A DNA stretch of 49,959 nucleotides from Oscillospiraceae bacterium (GTDB taxonomy: Bacteria > Bacillota > Clostridia > Oscillospirales > Acutalibacteraceae), in contig JAIRXF010000018.1 of assembly GCA_031268405.1 (NCBI GenBank), forward strand, positions 1 to 49,959. The letters run 5' to 3'. Under the pieces are notes generated by a model. It was not told the origin of the DNA, ran no database searches, and saw only the letters and a program-made list of their open reading frames with translations. Position numbers and translations under genes: made by a program. This document shows, piece after piece, positions 15,457-25,116 of the stretch; the stretch's first letter is position 1; every line of letters begins with the position of its first letter.

Positions 15457-18400
15457 ATGACAACTTTAGAGAATTTGCTTAAACTTTGTATTGCTCCAAA
15501 AGATATTGGTACAGTGGTGGATCCCGATACTATTGTAGAAAAGATTACAGTTAAACATCGCGAAAAGTCTATACAAATTGACGCAAGGTCTTCTTCTGAA
15601 ACCCCAAAAGAAAACTTTTTAAATATTAGCAAGTTAATTTCTCAAATAAGGCTTGATGATTATGTTTTTGATATCTATTTTGATAAAAATGAGTATTCAA
15701 AATCTGCAGAATTTGAAAAAATAAATAAAAAAAGTATCAGCCAAAAGTACAGGGAAAAATTACGAACAGGGGTCTTAAAATCAAAAGATGAAAGTTTTAA
15801 TAATTTACAACAAGATGTTCTAAACTCCAAGTCGAAATCTCAAAATTCTAGTACTTCAAAGAACGATGAATCCAAAAAAATTCAAGATAGATCTCATGAG
15901 ATTGGCGATACTATAGAAATTCGTAAAGGCAAAGATTTATGCCCAAGCGCCGTGCCATTTTGCAGTGATGTGTTTTATGGGGGAAAAACTAATTTTGATA
16001 ATTTTCTACCCATCAATGATGTCGAATTACATGTTGGCAAATCTATTAGCATTTGGGGTGATGTTTTTTCTACAAATTGTATTGTAACGAAAGATAAAAC
16101 GAGAAAAATTTATACCATAAGTATAACTGACTACACAAGTTCCGTTGTTTTAAAAATTATTTGCAATATAAAAATGTCACAGAAATTAGATTGCATACAA
16201 AAAAATGATACTATTTTTTCTCAGGGTAAAATTGAGTACGACAATTTTAGCAAGGAACTTGTAATGAGAGCAAAAAATATTTGCAGAGGCTTTAAAAAGA
16301 AAGTTGTTGATAAGCAAGCAAATAAAAGAGTTGAACTTCATTTGCACACCACGATGTCCGCTATGGATGGAGTGAGTTCGCCCAAAGATCTCATTAAAAG
16401 AGCGTATGAGTGGGGTCACAAGGCTATAGCTATCACAGATCACGGCGTTTTACAAGCTTTTCCAGATGCAATGAAGGCCGCCGACGAGATAAAAGAGAAT
16501 GGTGGAAAAATAAAAATCATTTACGGAGTAGAGGGTTATTTTGTGAATGATGATAAATCAGGGTCAGATTATAAAACTCCTAAATCGTATCATCAAATAA
16601 TTTTAGTAAAAAATAAGACGGGCCTTAAAAATCTTTATCGTTTAATTTCTTTTGCACATCTTAATTATTTTTACAAAAAACCAAGAATACTAAAAAGCGA
16701 GCTTTCAAAATTAAGAGAAGGATTACTTGTGGGAAGTGCGTGTGAAGCTTCTGACCTTTTCAGAGCTGTTGTGGCTTCGGAGTCGTGGGATGAACTGTTA
16801 AAAATAGCTAAATTTTATGATTTTTTAGAGATACAACCACTGGGGAATAATGATTTTATGCTACGAAATGGCACAGCAAAAACCAAGGAAGATTTACAAA
16901 ACTTTAACAAGACAATTATAAAACTGGGGGATGAACTTAACATACCGGTGGTTGCCACGGGAGATGTGCATTTTTTAGATCCTCATGATTCCGAATACAG
17001 AAAAATACTAATGGCAGGGCAAGGTTATTCGGACGCGCAAAATCAAGCACCGCTATTTTTAAGAACTACAGCTGAAATGTTAGAAGAATTTTCTTATCTT
17101 GGAGAAAAAAAGGCTTACGAAATTGTTGTGGAGAACACAGATTTAATAAATGAAATGATAGAAAACATAAGACCAATACCGGTTGGAGTTTATCCGCCAT
17201 CGCTAAATGATGCAGAGGAGGAATTACAAAAAGAAGTGTGGAGTAATGCTAGAAAGCTTTACGGAGAGAATTTACCTAAAATTATCCAAGAGAGATTGGA
17301 AAGAGAAATTTCTTCAATTATAAAGCACGGTTTTGCTGTTTTATATGTAACATCAAAAAAATTAGTAGAAAAATCAAATAACATGGGGTATCTTGTTGGT
17401 TCAAGAGGATCTGTTGGTTCTTCATTCGTTGCAACTGTATGCGGAATTTCTGAGGTGAATCCGCTGGTTCCACACTATATTTGTCCAAGTTGTAAAAATT
17501 TTGAGCCGATAATCGATGATTCTTGCGGTTCTGGCTTTGATTTGCCCCCCAAAAAATGCCCGAATTGCAATACAAATTACAATCGCGACGGTCACAATAT
17601 ACCGTTTGAGACGTTTCTGGGATTTGATGGAGATAAAACGCCAGATATTGATCTGAATTTTTCGGGAGAATGTCAAGCAGATATTCACAAATATACGGAA
17701 GAGTTATTTGGAGAAGACAATGTATTTAAAGCGGGAACGATTGCGACTATAGCTGCAAAAACCGGACTTGGTTTTGTTAAAAAATATGCGCAAGAGAACG
17801 ATATTAAATTTTCAAAAGCCGAAGAGATTAGACTTTCTAATGGTTGTACTGGAGTAAAAAGAACAACGGGTCAACATCCTGGCGGCATGGTAATTGTACC
17901 TAAGGGCATGGAAATCTATGATTTTTGCCCCGTGCAAAGGCCGGCAAACGATCAAAAATCCAGCAATATAACAACTCATTTTGACTTTCATTCTATACAC
18001 GACACAATATGTAAATTGGATGAGCTCGGGCATGATATACCGTCGATATATAAATATTTAGAAGATTATTCTGGCATAAAAGTTTCCGATGTTCCAATGA
18101 GTGATAAAAAAGTTATGTCTCTTTTTAATTCTGTGACTGCGCTTAATATTAAGGATGGAGACCCGATAGATTCTGAGATAGGGACACTATCTATGCCAGA
18201 AGTTGGAACGTCTTTTGTGAGAAAAATGATGTTAGAAGCAAAACCCAAGACATTTTCAGATTTAATACAAATTTCTGGTTTATCCCATGGAACTGATGTT
18301 TGGGTTTCTAACGCCAGAGATCTCATAAAAAATTCAACATGCACGGTTTCTGAAGTGATTGGTACGCGAGATAGTATTATGACATTTTTATGTCAAAAAG

Positions 18401-19077
18401 GGTTGGACTACAAAATGGCATTTGAAATAATGGAAATCACAAGAAAGGGAAAGGCGAAGAAATTTTTAACCAAAGATCACACGAATGCCATGCTCGAGAA
18501 AGGGGTTCCGCAATGGTATATTGATTCTTGCGTCAAGATAAAATATATGTTTCCAAAAGCTCATGCCGCAGCGTATATGATTGCAGCTTTGAGGCTCGGT
18601 TGGTATAAAGTCTACAAACCCCTTGAATATTATGCTGCTTATTTTACTGTAAGAGGGCAAGAAGATTTAGATGGTTTACTTGTTTTGGGGGGAAGAAAAG
18701 CGCTTAAACGAAAAATGGAAGAGATAAGAATAAAGGGCAGAGAAGCAAGTAGCAAGGAAAAATCCAGCTATTTAACCATGCAAATAGCCGACGAGATGTT
18801 AGCTAGAGGGGTCGAGGTTTTGCCTGTTGATCTTTACAAATCTCATTCTTACAAGTATGAAATAGAAGATTTTAAAATTAGATTGCCCTTTTCTTCTCTT
18901 GCTGGAATTGGTTCTGTTGCTGCTAAGAATCTTGAAATTTCAAGGGGAAATGGCCAATATATTTCTGTAGAAGACTTGCAGAATATATCTAATATTTCAA
19001 AAGATGCGGTTGAAATTTTAGGAAAATCAGGAGCATTAAAGGGTTTGCCACACAGTAGTCAAATGACGCTGTTTTAG
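15457..19077 (+). CDS. polC: DNA polymerase III PolC, lacking the 3'-5' exonuclease domain
   Basis: PolC is the replicative polymerase of low-GC Gram-positives. At 1206 residues it is about 230 shorter than B. subtilis PolC (1437, from memory). In order I see: a variable N-terminus, an OB fold near residues 195-275, the PHP domain beginning RVELHLHTTMSAMDG at about 291, then zinc ligands CPSC...CPNC near 675-705, the polymerase active site PDIDLNFSGE near 729, and a C-terminus ending SQMTLF, a beta-clamp-binding motif. Other PolC proteins carry a DnaQ-like exonuclease of roughly 170 residues inserted in the PHP region. Here IIYGVEGYFVNDD (~354) runs within 20 residues into SYHQIILVKNKTGLKNLY, so the exonuclease with its DVETTG motif is absent. 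ATG 15457 follows GAGGGG. It lies 63 nt after rsmI. Confidence 0.95.
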   Translation: MTTLENLLKLCIAPKDIGTVVDPDTIVEKITVKHREKSIQIDARSSSETPKENFLNISKLISQIRLDDYVFDIYFDKNEYSKSAEFEKINKKSISQKYREKLRTGVLKSKDESFNNLQQDVLNSKSKSQNSSTSKNDESKKIQDRSHEIGDTIEIRKGKDLCPSAVPFCSDVFYGGKTNFDNFLPINDVELHVGKSISIWGDVFSTNCIVTKDKTRKIYTISITDYTSSVVLKIICNIKMSQKLDCIQKNDTIFSQGKIEYDNFSKELVMRAKNICRGFKKKVVDKQANKRVELHLHTTMSAMDGVSSPKDLIKRAYEWGHKAIAITDHGVLQAFPDAMKAADEIKENGGKIKIIYGVEGYFVNDDKSGSDYKTPKSYHQIILVKNKTGLKNLYRLISFAHLNYFYKKPRILKSELSKLREGLLVGSACEASDLFRAVVASESWDELLKIAKFYDFLEIQPLGNNDFMLRNGTAKTKEDLQNFNKTIIKLGDELNIPVVATGDVHFLDPHDSEYRKILMAGQGYSDAQNQAPLFLRTTAEMLEEFSYLGEKKAYEIVVENTDLINEMIENIRPIPVGVYPPSLNDAEEELQKEVWSNARKLYGENLPKIIQERLEREISSIIKHGFAVLYVTSKKLVEKSNNMGYLVGSRGSVGSSFVATVCGISEVNPLVPHYICPSCKNFEPIIDDSCGSGFDLPPKKCPNCNTNYNRDGHNIPFETFLGFDGDKTPDIDLNFSGECQADIHKYTEELFGEDNVFKAGTIATIAAKTGLGFVKKYAQENDIKFSKAEEIRLSNGCTGVKRTTGQHPGGMVIVPKGMEIYDFCPVQRPANDQKSSNITTHFDFHSIHDTICKLDELGHDIPSIYKYLEDYSGIKVSDVPMSDKKVMSLFNSVTALNIKDGDPIDSEIGTLSMPEVGTSFVRKMMLEAKPKTFSDLIQISGLSHGTDVWVSNARDLIKNSTCTVSEVIGTRDSIMTFLCQKGLDYKMAFEIMEITRKGKAKKFLTKDHTNAMLEKGVPQWYIDSCVKIKYMFPKAHAAAYMIAALRLGWYKVYKPLEYYAAYFTVRGQEDLDGLLVLGGRKALKRKMEEIRIKGREASSKEKSSYLTMQIADEMLARGVEVLPVDLYKSHSYKYEIEDFKIRLPFSSLAGIGSVAAKNLEISRGNGQYISVEDLQNISNISKDAVEILGKSGALKGLPHSSQMTLF

Positions 19078-19239
19078 CTGTTACCGTGTTGTTACGATTG
19101 TTTGTTTTGAAATTAAAAAATTTTGCAAAAATGGGTTCTAGTGAGCAATTACATTGTGATTTTGTTTGCTATAAAACGCTTTTTTAAGATGGCATTTAAG
19201 TATTTGCGAGATTTTGCACACAGAATGGAGATTTAAGGT

Positions 19240-20367
19240 TTGTTTAAAGTAAAAGATGGAATTTTGATGATTACCTATGCTATGTTTATGTTTGTTGTTT
19301 GCAACAGGATAAATTTTTTTCTGAACATAATATCAAATATTTGCGAAATGTTAACGCCATTTGTGTACGGATTTGTTATAGCTTATATTTTAAACAAGCC
19401 TTATAGTTTTTTCTTAAACAATGTTTTTTCCAAATTGACGTTTTTCAAAAAAACACCACCCGCGAGTCTTAAAAAATCTTTGAGTATTTTAGTGTGTTAT
19501 GTTTTTTTTGTTGGTTTTATTGTTTTTGTGGTTGCTATAGTTATTCCACAATTATTTGAGAGCTGTACAAAATTTGCAAATCACCTCTTAAATACTTTGT
19601 CCGATGGTGAGAGTGTGATTTTTCATGCCCTAGATTTTTTGGGTTTGAATTCCTCTGTGGAAAGAGGTATAATAAACGTGTTGACTAAACTCGCGGGAGA
19701 TATAGAAAATTTTAGCACAAGAATGATTGTATCGTTTTATGACGTGATTGCAAAATTTATGCTGCAAATTTACTATTGGGCCATTGGTATTGTTTTATCT
19801 ATTTACATGTTGTTCGGAAGAGAACGTCTTATTTTTCAATTAAAAAAGATAAGAGACGCATTTTTACCGAGGAAATTTTCAAGTATCTTAATGGAAGTTT
19901 TAAGACTTTCTCACAAAAAGATCGGAAAATTTTTAGTAGGGAAAATGATCAATTCTCTTTTGATAGGTTTGTTATGTTTTATAAGCGTTAGCATTCTCAA
20001 AACACCATATTCTATTCTTGTTAGCGTTATTGTTGGGGTTACCAATATAATCCCATTTTTTGGACCATTTTTTGGAGCTGTTCCCAGTATTTTAATGGTT
20101 TTAACCGTTGATCCAATGCAGGCTCTTTATCTCGCTATTTTTTTATTTGTTTTACAGCAAATCGATGGCAACGTTATTGGTCCCAGAATATTAGGAAGTG
20201 CTACGGGCCTTTCTGGTTTGTGGATTATGTTCGGTGTGATTTTGGGCGGAGGACTTTTCGGCATTGCTGGAATGATACTAGGAGTTCCAATTTTTTCTGT
20301 GATATACGTTATGTTTGGAAGATATGTTAATAAAAAATTATATGGAAAACGTAATCCTCAAGTTTAG
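19240..20367 (+). CDS. AI-2E family (PerM/YhhT-like) membrane transporter
   Basis: A 375-residue polytopic membrane protein of the AI-2E/UPF0118 family, with about seven or eight helices, a soluble loop after the first two to three, and the conserved C-terminal region with VGVTNIIPFFGPFFGAVPS near 265, then DGNVIGPRILG near 310 and a GLFGIAGMILGVPIFSV motif. Members export small molecules or act as sodium/proton antiporters; the substrate cannot be inferred. TTG 19240 is used, 9 nt after GGAG. The next gene, a response regulator, begins 10 nt after its stop, so the three genes to 22233 are probably one operon. A TGCTATAAA extended -10 at 19167-19175 may drive it. Confidence 0.88.
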   Translation: MFKVKDGILMITYAMFMFVVCNRINFFLNIISNICEMLTPFVYGFVIAYILNKPYSFFLNNVFSKLTFFKKTPPASLKKSLSILVCYVFFVGFIVFVVAIVIPQLFESCTKFANHLLNTLSDGESVIFHALDFLGLNSSVERGIINVLTKLAGDIENFSTRMIVSFYDVIAKFMLQIYYWAIGIVLSIYMLFGRERLIFQLKKIRDAFLPRKFSSILMEVLRLSHKKIGKFLVGKMINSLLIGLLCFISVSILKTPYSILVSVIVGVTNIIPFFGPFFGAVPSILMVLTVDPMQALYLAIFLFVLQQIDGNVIGPRILGSATGLSGLWIMFGVILGGGLFGIAGMILGVPIFSVIYVMFGRYVNKKLYGKRNPQV

Positions 20368-20377
20368 GGGGTATAAA

Positions 20378-21079
20378 TTGAAAAGAATTATTGTAGCTGA
20401 AGATGAGTTGGCAATTCGTGAATTTATAGTTTTAAATTTAGAACGAGCAGGATACAATGTCACTGAGGCGGACGATGGAGTAGTGGCGCTTCATAAGTAC
20501 GAAAATGAAAACGAAGATTTTGACATTGCAATATTAGACATAATGATGCCGGGGTTAGATGGTTTGGCCGTTTGCAAAGAATTGCGAAAAAAAAGCAGTG
20601 AAATAGGCATAATACTTTTGACAGCTAAGACACAAGAAATGGATAAAATAAGCGGTCTTATGTTTGGGGCCGATGATTATATGACAAAACCATTTAGTCC
20701 ATCAGAACTTGTGGCGAGAGTGGATGCTCTTTATAGAAGGGTAGCTATAGCGCAAATGCGAGCCGAAAATAATTTTAAAGAAGAGATTTCTTTAGGGGAA
20801 TTTAAGTTAAATTTGAGAAGTCATACGCTTTTAAAGAAGGGAGAAATTATTGATTTAACTCACGTTGAATTTCGTATGATAGAATTCTTTTTTTCAAATG
20901 TTGGCGCAGCTCTTAGTAGATCAGAAATTTCACAACACGTTTGGGGACAAACTCGCTTAGGGGATGAAAAAATAGTTGATGTAAACATAAGAAGGCTTAG
21001 GATGAAAATTGAAGATGATCCCTCCAAATGCAAGCATATAATAACAGTGTGGGGCTTTGGGTATAAATGGATGAATTAG
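20378..21079 (+). CDS. OmpR/PhoB-family response regulator
   Basis: A 233-residue two-component response regulator. The receiver domain holds the acidic pair E8-D9, the phospho-acceptor D54 in ILDIMMPG, LLTAK near 82 and the conserved lysine in YMTKPFSP near 104. The C-terminal winged helix-turn-helix covers about 135-233, ending with the usual DVNIRRLRMKIEDDP and VWGFGYKW. TTG 20378 is chosen, 6 nt after AGGGGG; upstream codons overlap the permease gene. The sensor kinase follows 80 nt downstream. The regulon is unknown, although a B. subtilis PhoP/WalR-like or clostridial envelope role is plausible. Confidence 0.93.
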   Translation: MKRIIVAEDELAIREFIVLNLERAGYNVTEADDGVVALHKYENENEDFDIAILDIMMPGLDGLAVCKELRKKSSEIGIILLTAKTQEMDKISGLMFGADDYMTKPFSPSELVARVDALYRRVAIAQMRAENNFKEEISLGEFKLNLRSHTLLKKGEIIDLTHVEFRMIEFFFSNVGAALSRSEISQHVWGQTRLGDEKIVDVNIRRLRMKIEDDPSKCKHIITVWGFGYKWMN

Positions 21080-21159
21080 ACTTTTTATTTTATAAAATAA
21101 TGTATACATACGAGATGTTTATTTGCTCAAAGATAAACACAAAGGAGGGTGCAATCTAA

Positions 21160-22233
21160 TTGGGCGGTGCTACAAAGCGGTGGTTTGTAAAAAGATTTAT
21201 TCCTATCTTATTTTTTCTTGTTTTAACGGTTGTGTTTTTTGGTATTTTTGTTAAATTTTTAATAAAAAACGAGATTGAATCTGGCATTAGAAAGTCAGAA
21301 TCTGCGGATGCTGCTGTTTTTGACTTCATTGTGGCATTTTTAATAGCTGAACTTTTTTTGGCTCTTGTTATAGGAGTTTTTAGTTTTTATTTCATAAAAT
21401 CTATTGTTGTGCCGGTCCAGAAAATAAATGAAAGTGCCAAGCAAATAGCACAGGGTGATTTTTCTATAAAGATCGAAAAACAGCATAATGACGAAATAGG
21501 CGAGCTTTGCAATACCATTAATTATATGGTTCGAGAACTTGCTACTACAGAAAGAATGAAAAACGAATTTATTTCATCCATATCACACGAATTAAGAACT
21601 CCACTGACGGCAGTTAAAGGTTGGGCGGAGACTATTCAGAACAGCAATATGCTTGATTTTGAAGTTGCGAAAAAAGGAATGAGTGTTATAGTTGACGAAT
21701 CTGAACGTTTATGTCAAATGGTTGAAGAATTGCTTGATTTTTCCACTATAAGAGGGGGAAAAATGACGATTAATATGACAAAATTAGATATTTTGGCAGA
21801 GCTTGGTGAGGCAGTTTACATGTTTCGCGATAGAGCTGAACAGGAGAAAAAATTTTTGTTGTATTCTGAGCCAGAGAGTTTTCCCGCGGTTTATGGAGAT
21901 AAAAATCGCCTACGACAAATTTTTATAAACATCATAGATAATGCGCTTAAATATACACCAGAAGGTGGTGTTGTAAATGTTTCTGCCAGAATTCAAGATG
22001 ATTTTATTTGCGCAATTATAGATGATAATGGTTGCGGAATTTCTGAAATCCATCTTTCTAGGGTTAAAGAAAAATTTTATAAAGCCAATAAGACTCAAAT
22101 TGGAGCGGGCATTGGGCTCGCTATTGCGAATGAAATAGTGCTTTTACATCATGGAAAATTAGAAATTAAAAGTGAAGAGGGAGTGGGGACAAGTGTTAGT
22201 ATTTTAATACCTATTATGAAAAATAAAATTTGA
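21160..22233 (+). CDS. Membrane sensor histidine kinase
   Basis: The partner of the response regulator just upstream. In 357 residues it has two membrane helices (about 10-35 and 47-75) with only a very short external loop between them, a HAMP linker, a HisKA dimerisation domain with His143 in SISHELRTPLT, and an HATPase_c domain with IDNALKYTPEGG (N box), DDNGCGIS (G1) and GAGIGLAIANEIV (G2). The tiny loop suggests that it senses something in the membrane or cytoplasm rather than an external ligand. TTG 21160 follows a very strong AAAGGAGGG by 10 nt. Confidence 0.93.
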   Translation: MGGATKRWFVKRFIPILFFLVLTVVFFGIFVKFLIKNEIESGIRKSESADAAVFDFIVAFLIAELFLALVIGVFSFYFIKSIVVPVQKINESAKQIAQGDFSIKIEKQHNDEIGELCNTINYMVRELATTERMKNEFISSISHELRTPLTAVKGWAETIQNSNMLDFEVAKKGMSVIVDESERLCQMVEELLDFSTIRGGKMTINMTKLDILAELGEAVYMFRDRAEQEKKFLLYSEPESFPAVYGDKNRLRQIFINIIDNALKYTPEGGVVNVSARIQDDFICAIIDDNGCGISEIHLSRVKEKFYKANKTQIGAGIGLAIANEIVLLHHGKLEIKSEEGVGTSVSILIPIMKNKI

Positions 22234-22506
22234 AAATACTAATTAAAATAATATCTGGCGACAAAAAGGTATTGAGTTTAATTATTTAAAAATATGCGAC
22301 GCAATGGCACATATGTACATAATCGAGCATAAAATGGAAGTATTGCAACAATGCGATGAAAAAATTTAATTGCCCAATGAGTTTTAATTTTCTTTTTTGC
22401 AACTTAATAAATGGTTCAGAATATGAGGATTTTTAAAAATTACATATCGTTTTTCAACAAGTTTTCTTGAGAAATTTCGCACGCTTACTATATTTGAGGT
22501 GATTTT

Positions 22507-23187
22507 TTGCTTTTATCATTAATTGAAATTGCGCTTGGAAGCTGTATTTTTTTTGTTCTAAGAGTTGCTAGTTCAAGTTCTTTTCCCAAACCTCTTTCTA
22601 CAAGAGAAGAAAGAAGACAACTTGAGCTTTTAAGAGATGGTAACAAAACCGCTCGAGATAAACTTATAAAACACAATTTGCGTCTTGTAGCTCACGTGAT
22701 TAAAAAATATTACCTTAAAACCAACGATCAAGACGATCTTGTTTCGATTGGAACGATAGGATTAATACGTGCAATTGATACTTTTAATATGTCAAAAGGA
22801 ATAAAACTTTCCAGCTACGCTGCAAGATGCATAGAAAACGAGATTTTAATGTTTTTTAGAAACAACAAAAAAACCGCTCAAGATGTTTCGATAAATGAGC
22901 CAATAGATACCGATAAAGAGGGAAACGCCTTAACTTTAATGGACATTGTGTCAACAGATGATGATATCGTTGACAATTTGGATATTAAATTTAAAGCTGA
23001 AAAACTTTACAAATATATACAAAAATATCTTACAACTAGAGAAAAAAACATAGTAGAACTCAGGTATGGTTTGCACGGAAAACCCGCTCTTACGCAAAGA
23101 GAAGTTTCAAAAAGACTTAAGATTTCAAGATCATATGTTTCTAGAATAGAAAAAAAAGCACTTAGTTCTTTAAAAAAATATTTTTGA
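22507..23187 (+). CDS. sigK: Mother-cell sporulation sigma factor K (pro-sigma-K)
   Basis: A 226-residue sigma-70 family protein that matches sigma-K, which directs late mother-cell gene expression in sporulation. An N-terminal hydrophobic pro-segment (about 1-20) is followed by SSFPKPLSTREERR, the usual processing region. Region 2 contains HNLRLVAHVIKKY, DDLVSIGTIGLIRAIDTF and YAARCIENEILMFFR; region 4 ends TQREVSKRLKISRSYVSRIEKKAL. The gene is continuous, not split by a skin-like element. TTG 22507 follows GAGGTG. The closest alternative would be sigma-E, which is normally preceded by spoIIGA; nothing like that is nearby. A partial direct repeat of its 3' end follows immediately. Confidence 0.92.
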   Translation: MLLSLIEIALGSCIFFVLRVASSSSFPKPLSTREERRQLELLRDGNKTARDKLIKHNLRLVAHVIKKYYLKTNDQDDLVSIGTIGLIRAIDTFNMSKGIKLSSYAARCIENEILMFFRNNKKTAQDVSINEPIDTDKEGNALTLMDIVSTDDDIVDNLDIKFKAEKLYKYIQKYLTTREKNIVELRYGLHGKPALTQREVSKRLKISRSYVSRIEKKALSSLKKYF

Positions 23188-23322
23188 AGAGACTCAACGG
23201 TATGGTTTGCACGGAAAATCCGCTCTTACGCAAAGAGAAGGTTCAAAAAGACTTAAGATTTCAAGATCATATGTTTCTAGAATAGAAAAAAAGCACTTAG
23301 TTCTTTAAAAAATATTTTTGAA
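23063..23322 (+). repeat. Tandem duplication of the sigK 3' end (period 136 bp), second copy degenerate
   Basis: The sequence from 23063 (GGTATGGTTTGCACGG) is repeated from 23199, giving a 136-bp period. The first copy encodes the end of sigma-K region 4 and the stop. The second copy (23199-23322) has a few substitutions, including CCC to TCC, and lost single bases in three places including two A runs, so it no longer encodes the same protein. It looks like a recent slip or unequal-crossover duplication in decay. The 5' part of region 4 is not included. Confidence 0.9.
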
Positions 23323-23473
23323 TTTATATTAAATTAATTTTAGAATAATCCGTTTTTGAATTTTATATTTTCTTTAAAAATCATAAACATGTAGGTATTA
23401 CTGTTTTTTGTTAATTGTTAATTTAAGATTCAAGACAGCGTATAATTTTTAAAGTCAATTAAACCTTAAAAAT

Positions 23474-23908
23474 TTATTTTTCATTAAAATTTTCACAGCC
23501 ACATGTGTCGCAAGGAGAAATGTTTTCCGGAGGGGCAATGCCGTTTTTGGTGTAGTAATTGCAGATGGCAGCCAACACAGCCTGTTTGGCTAAAACGGAG
23601 CAATGAATTTTTACTTCCGGCAAACCATCAAGAGCATCTATTACCGCTTTATTAGTGAAAGACAAAGCTTCTGAGACTGTTTTCCCCTTTATAATTTCGG
23701 TAGCCATAGAACTGGTCGCAATTGCGGCGCCACAACCAAAAGTTTTAAATTTAACATCAGTTATAACGCCATCATCTACTTTAATATACATCTTCATGAT
23801 ATCTCCGCATTTGGCATTCCCGACTTCTCCTATGCCATCGGCATTTTCTATTTCACCAACGTTTCTAGGATTTTCAAAATGGTCCATAACTTTTTTACTG
23901 TACAACAT
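23474..23908 (-). CDS. iscU: Iron-sulfur cluster assembly scaffold, IscU/NifU N-terminal type
   Basis: A 144-residue scaffold on which [2Fe-2S] and [4Fe-4S] clusters are built before transfer to apoproteins. The three conserved cysteines are C34 (in KCGD, with the neighbouring Asp), C59 (FGCG) and C103 (HCS). A short Cys-rich tail, CDTCGC at about 133-138, is additional. ATG 23906-23908 is the start. The cysteine desulfurase (iscS/nifS) that usually precedes it is not adjacent; a promoter about 100 nt upstream suggests it is a single-gene unit. It would serve the ferredoxin, UvrC and other Fe-S proteins. Confidence 0.94.
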   Translation of the reverse strand: MLYSKKVMDHFENPRNVGEIENADGIGEVGNAKCGDIMKMYIKVDDGVITDVKFKTFGCGAAIATSSMATEIIKGKTVSEALSFTNKAVIDALDGLPEVKIHCSVLAKQAVLAAICNYYTKNGIAPPENISPCDTCGCENFNEK

Positions 23909-24007
23909 AACCTAACCTCTTTTTGCTTTTAAATTTAAGCGTTAACCTAAATTTTACAAAACCAACGCAAACACATTTTAATATTTTTCCAAAACACACC
24001 GATTATC

Positions 24008-24037
24008 ATTCTAACACACAAGCAAAATAAGATGCAA
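24008..24037 (-). promoter_or_regulatory. Probable sigma-A promoter for the iscU-type gene
   Basis: On the minus strand TTGCAT (complement 24032-24037) and TAGAAT (complement 24008-24013) with an 18-nt spacer. These two hexamers are identical to those of the mra operon promoter. The leader would be about 93 nt. Confidence 0.5.
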
Positions 24038-24153
24038 GGTTTTTAATCTATAAATACCTTTAAAGGAAAATATATCTCGCAAAAGTGAGAATAAAAATAT
24101 CGAATGTATTAATAAAATTTATAGCATAGGTCTTTTGCAGGGTGTATTTTTCT

Positions 24154-25116
24154 TTAAAATTCACGTTGCTGATTTCGTGGGAATATTGCGGATAGTATCT
24201 CGTTTGGATTTAATTTTTTTTCTATAATTAATTTCACGCTCTCACAAATAGGCAGATTAATTTTCAAATTTCTACTTAGTTTTAAAAGTGCGTTTGTAGT
24301 ACATATTCCCTCGCAAAGTTTATCAAATTTTTTATTTTTTACCAACGATTCACCAAATTTTCTGTTATTCCCGTGAAGAGAAAAAAGTGTGGCTTGATAA
24401 TCCCCTAAATGCGCCAAACCATAGGCACAATCTGATTTCCCGCCAGATGCCAGAATGAGTCTTGATATTTCTCTTACGCCGCGTGACATAAGCGTGCCCT
24501 TCAAAGAGCTGCAATCTAACCCATCCAAAATCCCTGCAGCTATTCCTATAACATTTTTAGCGGCGGCTCCTATTTCGTTTCCGATCATATCTGTTCCAAT
24601 GTAAATTTTAATTAATTCGCCGGAAAGTTCTTTTGCTAAATTTAATTTGTTTTTTTCGTTGTTAGAATCAATAATCATGCAAGTTGGCACACCGCTGGTG
24701 ATATCTTGAACATGCCCGGGTCCAACCCATATAACAGGGTCGTTCGTGGGAGATAGGGTTTCTTCAACTATTTGACTGAGCCGCTTTCCTGTTGATTCTT
24801 CAAGCCCTTTCATACACAAAATGATTATTTTATCTTTAAATTTGGATATTTGTGAACTTTCTTCTAAAAAACTTCTTAATGCTTGAGAACTAATTGAAAT
24901 GACCACAACTTTCGAGTGATTTAATGCTTCTTCTAGGTTATGAGTTAAAATTATATCTTTTTCGAAAGTAATTAATTCATTCGTACGTGTTTTTTTCAAT
25001 TCCTCTATATTGGACACTTGACGTTTGCCCCATACCAACACCTTGTGCCCCGTTTTATTCAAATACCAAGCAATAAATCCACCCCATCTTCCACAGCCCA
25101 AAACACTGATATTCAT
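24154..25116 (-). CDS. gpsA: NAD(P)-dependent glycerol-3-phosphate dehydrogenase
   Basis: GpsA reduces dihydroxyacetone phosphate to sn-glycerol-3-phosphate for phospholipid and glycerol-polymer synthesis. The protein is 320 residues. The N-terminal Rossmann fold shows GCGRWGG (7-13). The ISSQALR, CMKGLEEST and WVGPGHVQDI blocks and the active-site AAAKNVIGIAAG, followed by the SRGVREISRL and AYGLAHLGDYQATLFS blocks, are all family-typical. The usual GPSFA motif reads GPGHV. ATG 25114-25116 follows GGAG. It is the last gene of a minus-strand group after two glycosyltransferases and a flippase-like protein. Confidence 0.94.
   Translation of the reverse strand: MNISVLGCGRWGGFIAWYLNKTGHKVLVWGKRQVSNIEELKKTRTNELITFEKDIILTHNLEEALNHSKVVVISISSQALRSFLEESSQISKFKDKIIILCMKGLEESTGKRLSQIVEETLSPTNDPVIWVGPGHVQDITSGVPTCMIIDSNNEKNKLNLAKELSGELIKIYIGTDMIGNEIGAAAKNVIGIAAGILDGLDCSSLKGTLMSRGVREISRLILASGGKSDCAYGLAHLGDYQATLFSLHGNNRKFGESLVKNKKFDKLCEGICTTNALLKLSRNLKINLPICESVKLIIEKKLNPNEILSAIFPRNQQREF

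Noticed and set aside
22467..22494. TTGAGA-16-TATATT as a sigma-A promoter for sigK
   Set aside because: Transcription would start inside or after the Shine-Dalgarno; a sporulation-specific promoter is expected, but I could not match a sigma-E consensus either.
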